Made by a program: the position numbers and the translations under genes. Positions 5,712 to 7,091 of a stretch of 7,091 bases of DNA are shown here, in pieces. Where the stretch lies: the NCBI GenBank assembly GCA_030620575.1, contig JAUXEL010000088.1, positions 1 through 7,091 of the forward strand, written 5' to 3'. Below the pieces are notes generated by a model. The model was not told where the DNA came from and searched no databases. It worked only from the letters and a program-made list of their open reading frames with translations. Source of the stretch: Fidelibacterota bacterium. Lineage in GTDB: Bacteria > Fidelibacterota > Fidelibacteria > Fidelibacterales > Fidelibacteraceae. The number at the start of each line of letters is the position of its first letter. Positions within the stretch are counted from its first letter, which is position 1.

Positions 5712-5721
5712 CTGGTGAATT

Positions 5722-6768
5722 ATGATTGATCCGCATGTACATCTACGGGGTGGAAAACAACAGCATAAAGAAACTCTGCTGCACGGTCTTCGTGTGGCTG
5801 AAAAAATCGGTTTGGCCGCCGTATTTGATATGCCGAATACCATTCCCCCTATTCTGCGTCGCAGTGACGTACTCCAGCGGCTGAATACGGCAAAAGCGGC
5901 AAATTCATCCGTGTTTTACGGATTGTATTGCGGACTCACTTCCGATCCTGCACAAATTACAGAAGCGGTAGAATGTGTGCGCGAATTCCAGCAGATAGTA
6001 GGACTCAAACTATTTGCAGGGAAATCGACCGGCAATTTATCGATCCCGAATACTGTATCTCAGCACAAGGTATTCCAAACTCTCACGGAAAACAATTACC
6101 GGGGTGTTCTGGCAATTCACTGCGAAAATGAAGCGGATTTTTTACCGACGAAATGGGATCCAACACATCCGATCACCCATACAAAAGTACGACCGCCTAT
6201 TGCGGAAATCCATTCCATTACAAAAATGATTGGACTGGCGCGGGAAACCGGATTTAAAGGCACTTTGCATGTCTGCCATATTTCACTTCCCGAAAGCGTG
6301 AAAATCATCGAAACCGCGCGTAAAGATATAACTTTTCAGATCACTTGCGGCGCAACCCCCCACCATCTCCTGCTTTGGGATGCGATGATGGAAAATGCTG
6401 ATGGATTATTGCTGAAAATGAATCCGCCGCTGCGCAGTAAATCCGACCAAACGGCATTGATGCAGATGCTGCTCGACGGCCGGATCGACTGGATTGAAAC
6501 GGATCATGCTCCGCATCTGAAAAAAGAAAAACTGGAGCCGCCTTATGCTTCCGGTGTTCCGGGATTTCCTGTTTTGCCATATTTATTTCGAACACTCCGT
6601 GAAAAAGGTGCCTCGGAAAAATTAATAAACCATATCACACATAACCGTGTGTGTGAGGTATTCAAACTTGATATTCCGAACCGGAGTATCAATGATGTTG
6701 ATGTTTTTGACGAATATGAGGTCAATGCCTATAGCGATTGGATTAAAAAACGAAAGCAAACAAAATAA
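5722..6768 (+). CDS. pyrC: Dihydroorotase, compact form lacking most of the N-terminal beta-sandwich
   Basis: Interconverts carbamoyl-aspartate and dihydroorotate in pyrimidine synthesis; cytosolic metal-dependent amidohydrolase. The full active-site set is visible: DPHVHLR (3-9) with His5 and His7, DMPNT (36-40), GLKLF with Lys96 as the likely carboxylated lysine, IHCEN with His133, HVCHIS with His186, NPPLRS (234-239), and TDHAPH with Asp261. These motifs resemble type I enzymes. At 348 residues it is shorter than the usual 420-430, and the metal motif begins at residue 3, so the N-terminal half of the beta-sandwich is absent. TGA at 5716-5718 is in frame just upstream, so no longer start is possible. 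The ribosome binding site is weak (GGTGA, 3 bases before ATG), directly after the heptamer array. Another cyclic amidohydrolase, such as allantoinase or hydantoinase, is possible but less likely. Confidence 0.85.
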   Translation: MIDPHVHLRGGKQQHKETLLHGLRVAEKIGLAAVFDMPNTIPPILRRSDVLQRLNTAKAANSSVFYGLYCGLTSDPAQITEAVECVREFQQIVGLKLFAGKSTGNLSIPNTVSQHKVFQTLTENNYRGVLAIHCENEADFLPTKWDPTHPITHTKVRPPIAEIHSITKMIGLARETGFKGTLHVCHISLPESVKIIETARKDITFQITCGATPHHLLLWDAMMENADGLLLKMNPPLRSKSDQTALMQMLLDGRIDWIETDHAPHLKKEKLEPPYASGVPGFPVLPYLFRTLREKGASEKLINHITHNRVCEVFKLDIPNRSINDVDVFDEYEVNAYSDWIKKRKQTK

Positions 6769-6779
6769 TACTGCCCCTT

Positions 6780-6819
6780 CTTTAGACGGGATAACCTAAT
6801 TTCCTTTAGACAGGATAAC
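6780..6819. repeat. Imperfect direct repeat CTTTAGACRGGATAAC, two copies
   Basis: CTTTAGACGGGATAAC at 6780-6795 recurs as CTTTAGACAGGATAAC at 6804-6819, with one mismatch and a 24-base period. The similarity fades into GGATTAACAAGATAA after the second copy. ACAGGATAAC/GGATTAAC-type words are often seen as dispersed intergenic repeats in environmental bacteria. Confidence 0.7.
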
Positions 6820-6849
6820 TGGATTAACAAGATAAGGCCAAGAAGTTGA

Positions 6850-6870
6850 GAAGCGGGAAAAACCCGTTTT
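6850..6870 (+). terminator. Weak terminator-like hairpin after pyrC
   Basis: CGGG at 6854-6857 pairs with CCCG at 6863-6866 over an A5 loop. The stem can extend to 8 bp through G-T and A-T pairs that use the TTTT tract (6867-6870). It lies about 80 bases after the pyrC stop. The T tract is short, so termination strength is doubtful. Confidence 0.4.
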
Positions 6871-6940
6871 CTGCAAATGTAAAATCTTCACCTTCCTTCA
6901 CCCGTCAGGCCAAGTGCCTTGCTAACCATAGGGCTTCTGC

Positions 6941-6959
6941 GCCCCGATTAATTCGGGGC
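6941..6959. repeat. REP-like GC-rich hairpin (GCCCCGA stem)
   Basis: Bases 6941-6947 pair perfectly with 6953-6959 (7 bp, 5-base loop TTAAT). No T tract follows, so it does not look like a terminator. The following bases carry GTAGGCTG and GTAGGTTG as an imperfect direct repeat at about 6964-6996. Together this resembles dispersed REP-type intergenic elements. Confidence 0.65.
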
Positions 6960-7021
6960 TACGTAGGCTGTACTTTAGCGTAGGTTGGGAGAAATCTAGT
7001 TTTGTTTGCTCTTCTTCTTGG

Positions 7022-7050
7022 CGTCATCCTGAATCAAGTTCAGGATGACG
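7022..7050. repeat. REP-like perfect hairpin CGTCATCCTGAA
   Basis: A 12-bp perfect inverted repeat (7022-7033 with 7039-7050) flanks the loop TCAAG. GTCATCCTGAA...TTCAGGATGAC hairpins recur as intergenic palindromes in many bacterial genomes. A mixed T-rich stretch follows at 7057-7069 (TTTTCTTTTTTTC), so on the plus strand it could also stop transcription. Confidence 0.75.
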
Positions 7051-7091
7051 TATTGACTTTTCTTTTTTTCTCCCGCTCTCCCGTTCGTAAC

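Larger units (their letters stand above)
5443..5721. other. Divergent spacer between gltX and the dihydroorotase gene
   Basis: This 279-base spacer must hold the gltX promoter and probably the pyrC promoter. Bases 5443-5543 are unique sequence containing the gltX ribosome binding site. On the plus strand they also hold a GATAAT at 5478-5483, a fair -10 match without a good -35, and a GAGGAG at 5486-5491 followed by a tiny open frame. On the minus strand only weak sigma-70 matches are visible (TTGCAA with AATTAT 18 bases on). Bases 5544-5711 are the heptamer array. No promoter is called with confidence. Confidence 0.5.
6769..7091. other. Non-coding, repeat-rich region after pyrC
   Basis: No convincing coding region is seen on either strand in these 323 bases. 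The region contains a 16-base direct repeat, a weak terminator-like hairpin, two strong REP-like hairpins and a pyrimidine-rich right end. It looks like a spacer that has collected dispersed repeats. Confidence 0.75.

Noticed and set aside
6117..6725. Minus-strand open frames inside the dihydroorotase gene
   Set aside because: They overlap the gene in antisense, lack ribosome binding sites and show no known motifs.

Overview
The window looks like a housekeeping segment of a bacterial chromosome, moderately AT-leaning, with good Shine-Dalgarno sites (AGGAG type) before most genes. Seven protein genes, one tRNA gene and several classes of short repeats can be supported. The order ispE, tRNA-Gln, prs, rplY(ctc), pth, then rpsF-rpsR is the kind of conserved core gene neighbourhood seen in deltaproteobacteria and several Gram-negative candidate phyla. 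The intergenic repeats (7- and 8-base tandem arrays, REP-like hairpins) fit an environmental genome with repeat-laden spacers. Species or phylum cannot be fixed from the sequence alone.

Layout. All genes from 5442 down to 1 lie on the minus strand and read leftwards: gltX (glutamyl-tRNA synthetase), a spacer made of two abutting 8-base tandem arrays, ispE (isoprenoid precursor kinase), tRNA-Gln(UUG) 7 bases after ispE, an intrinsic terminator, prs (PRPP synthetase), rplY/ctc (ribosomal protein L25), pth (peptidyl-tRNA hydrolase), rpsF (S6), and rpsR (S18), which runs off the left edge. From prs to rpsR the gaps are 2 to 24 bases, so this is almost certainly one operon. On the plus strand, divergent from gltX, is a compact dihydroorotase (pyrC-like, 5722-6768). 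The two start codons are separated by 279 bases, most of which is a 7-base tandem array. The last 320 bases hold no gene: they carry a short direct repeat, a weak terminator-like hairpin and two strong REP-like hairpins.

How the genes fit together. Most of the minus-strand genes serve translation: tRNA charging (GltX), a glutamine tRNA, ribosomal proteins S6, S18 and L25, and recycling of dropped-off peptidyl-tRNA (Pth). IspE (MEP pathway), Prs (PRPP for nucleotides, His and Trp) and the dihydroorotase (pyrimidines) supply basic metabolites. I see no defence, phage, transposase or secondary-metabolite system. The unusual material lies at gene borders. Tandem arrays touch the dihydroorotase start and the ispE start, and they extend into the gltX coding end, where a repeat unit supplies the stop codon. 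A terminator separates tRNA-Gln from prs with almost no room for a prs promoter. Two genes start with TTG, and Pth has Ser in place of a normally conserved Asn.
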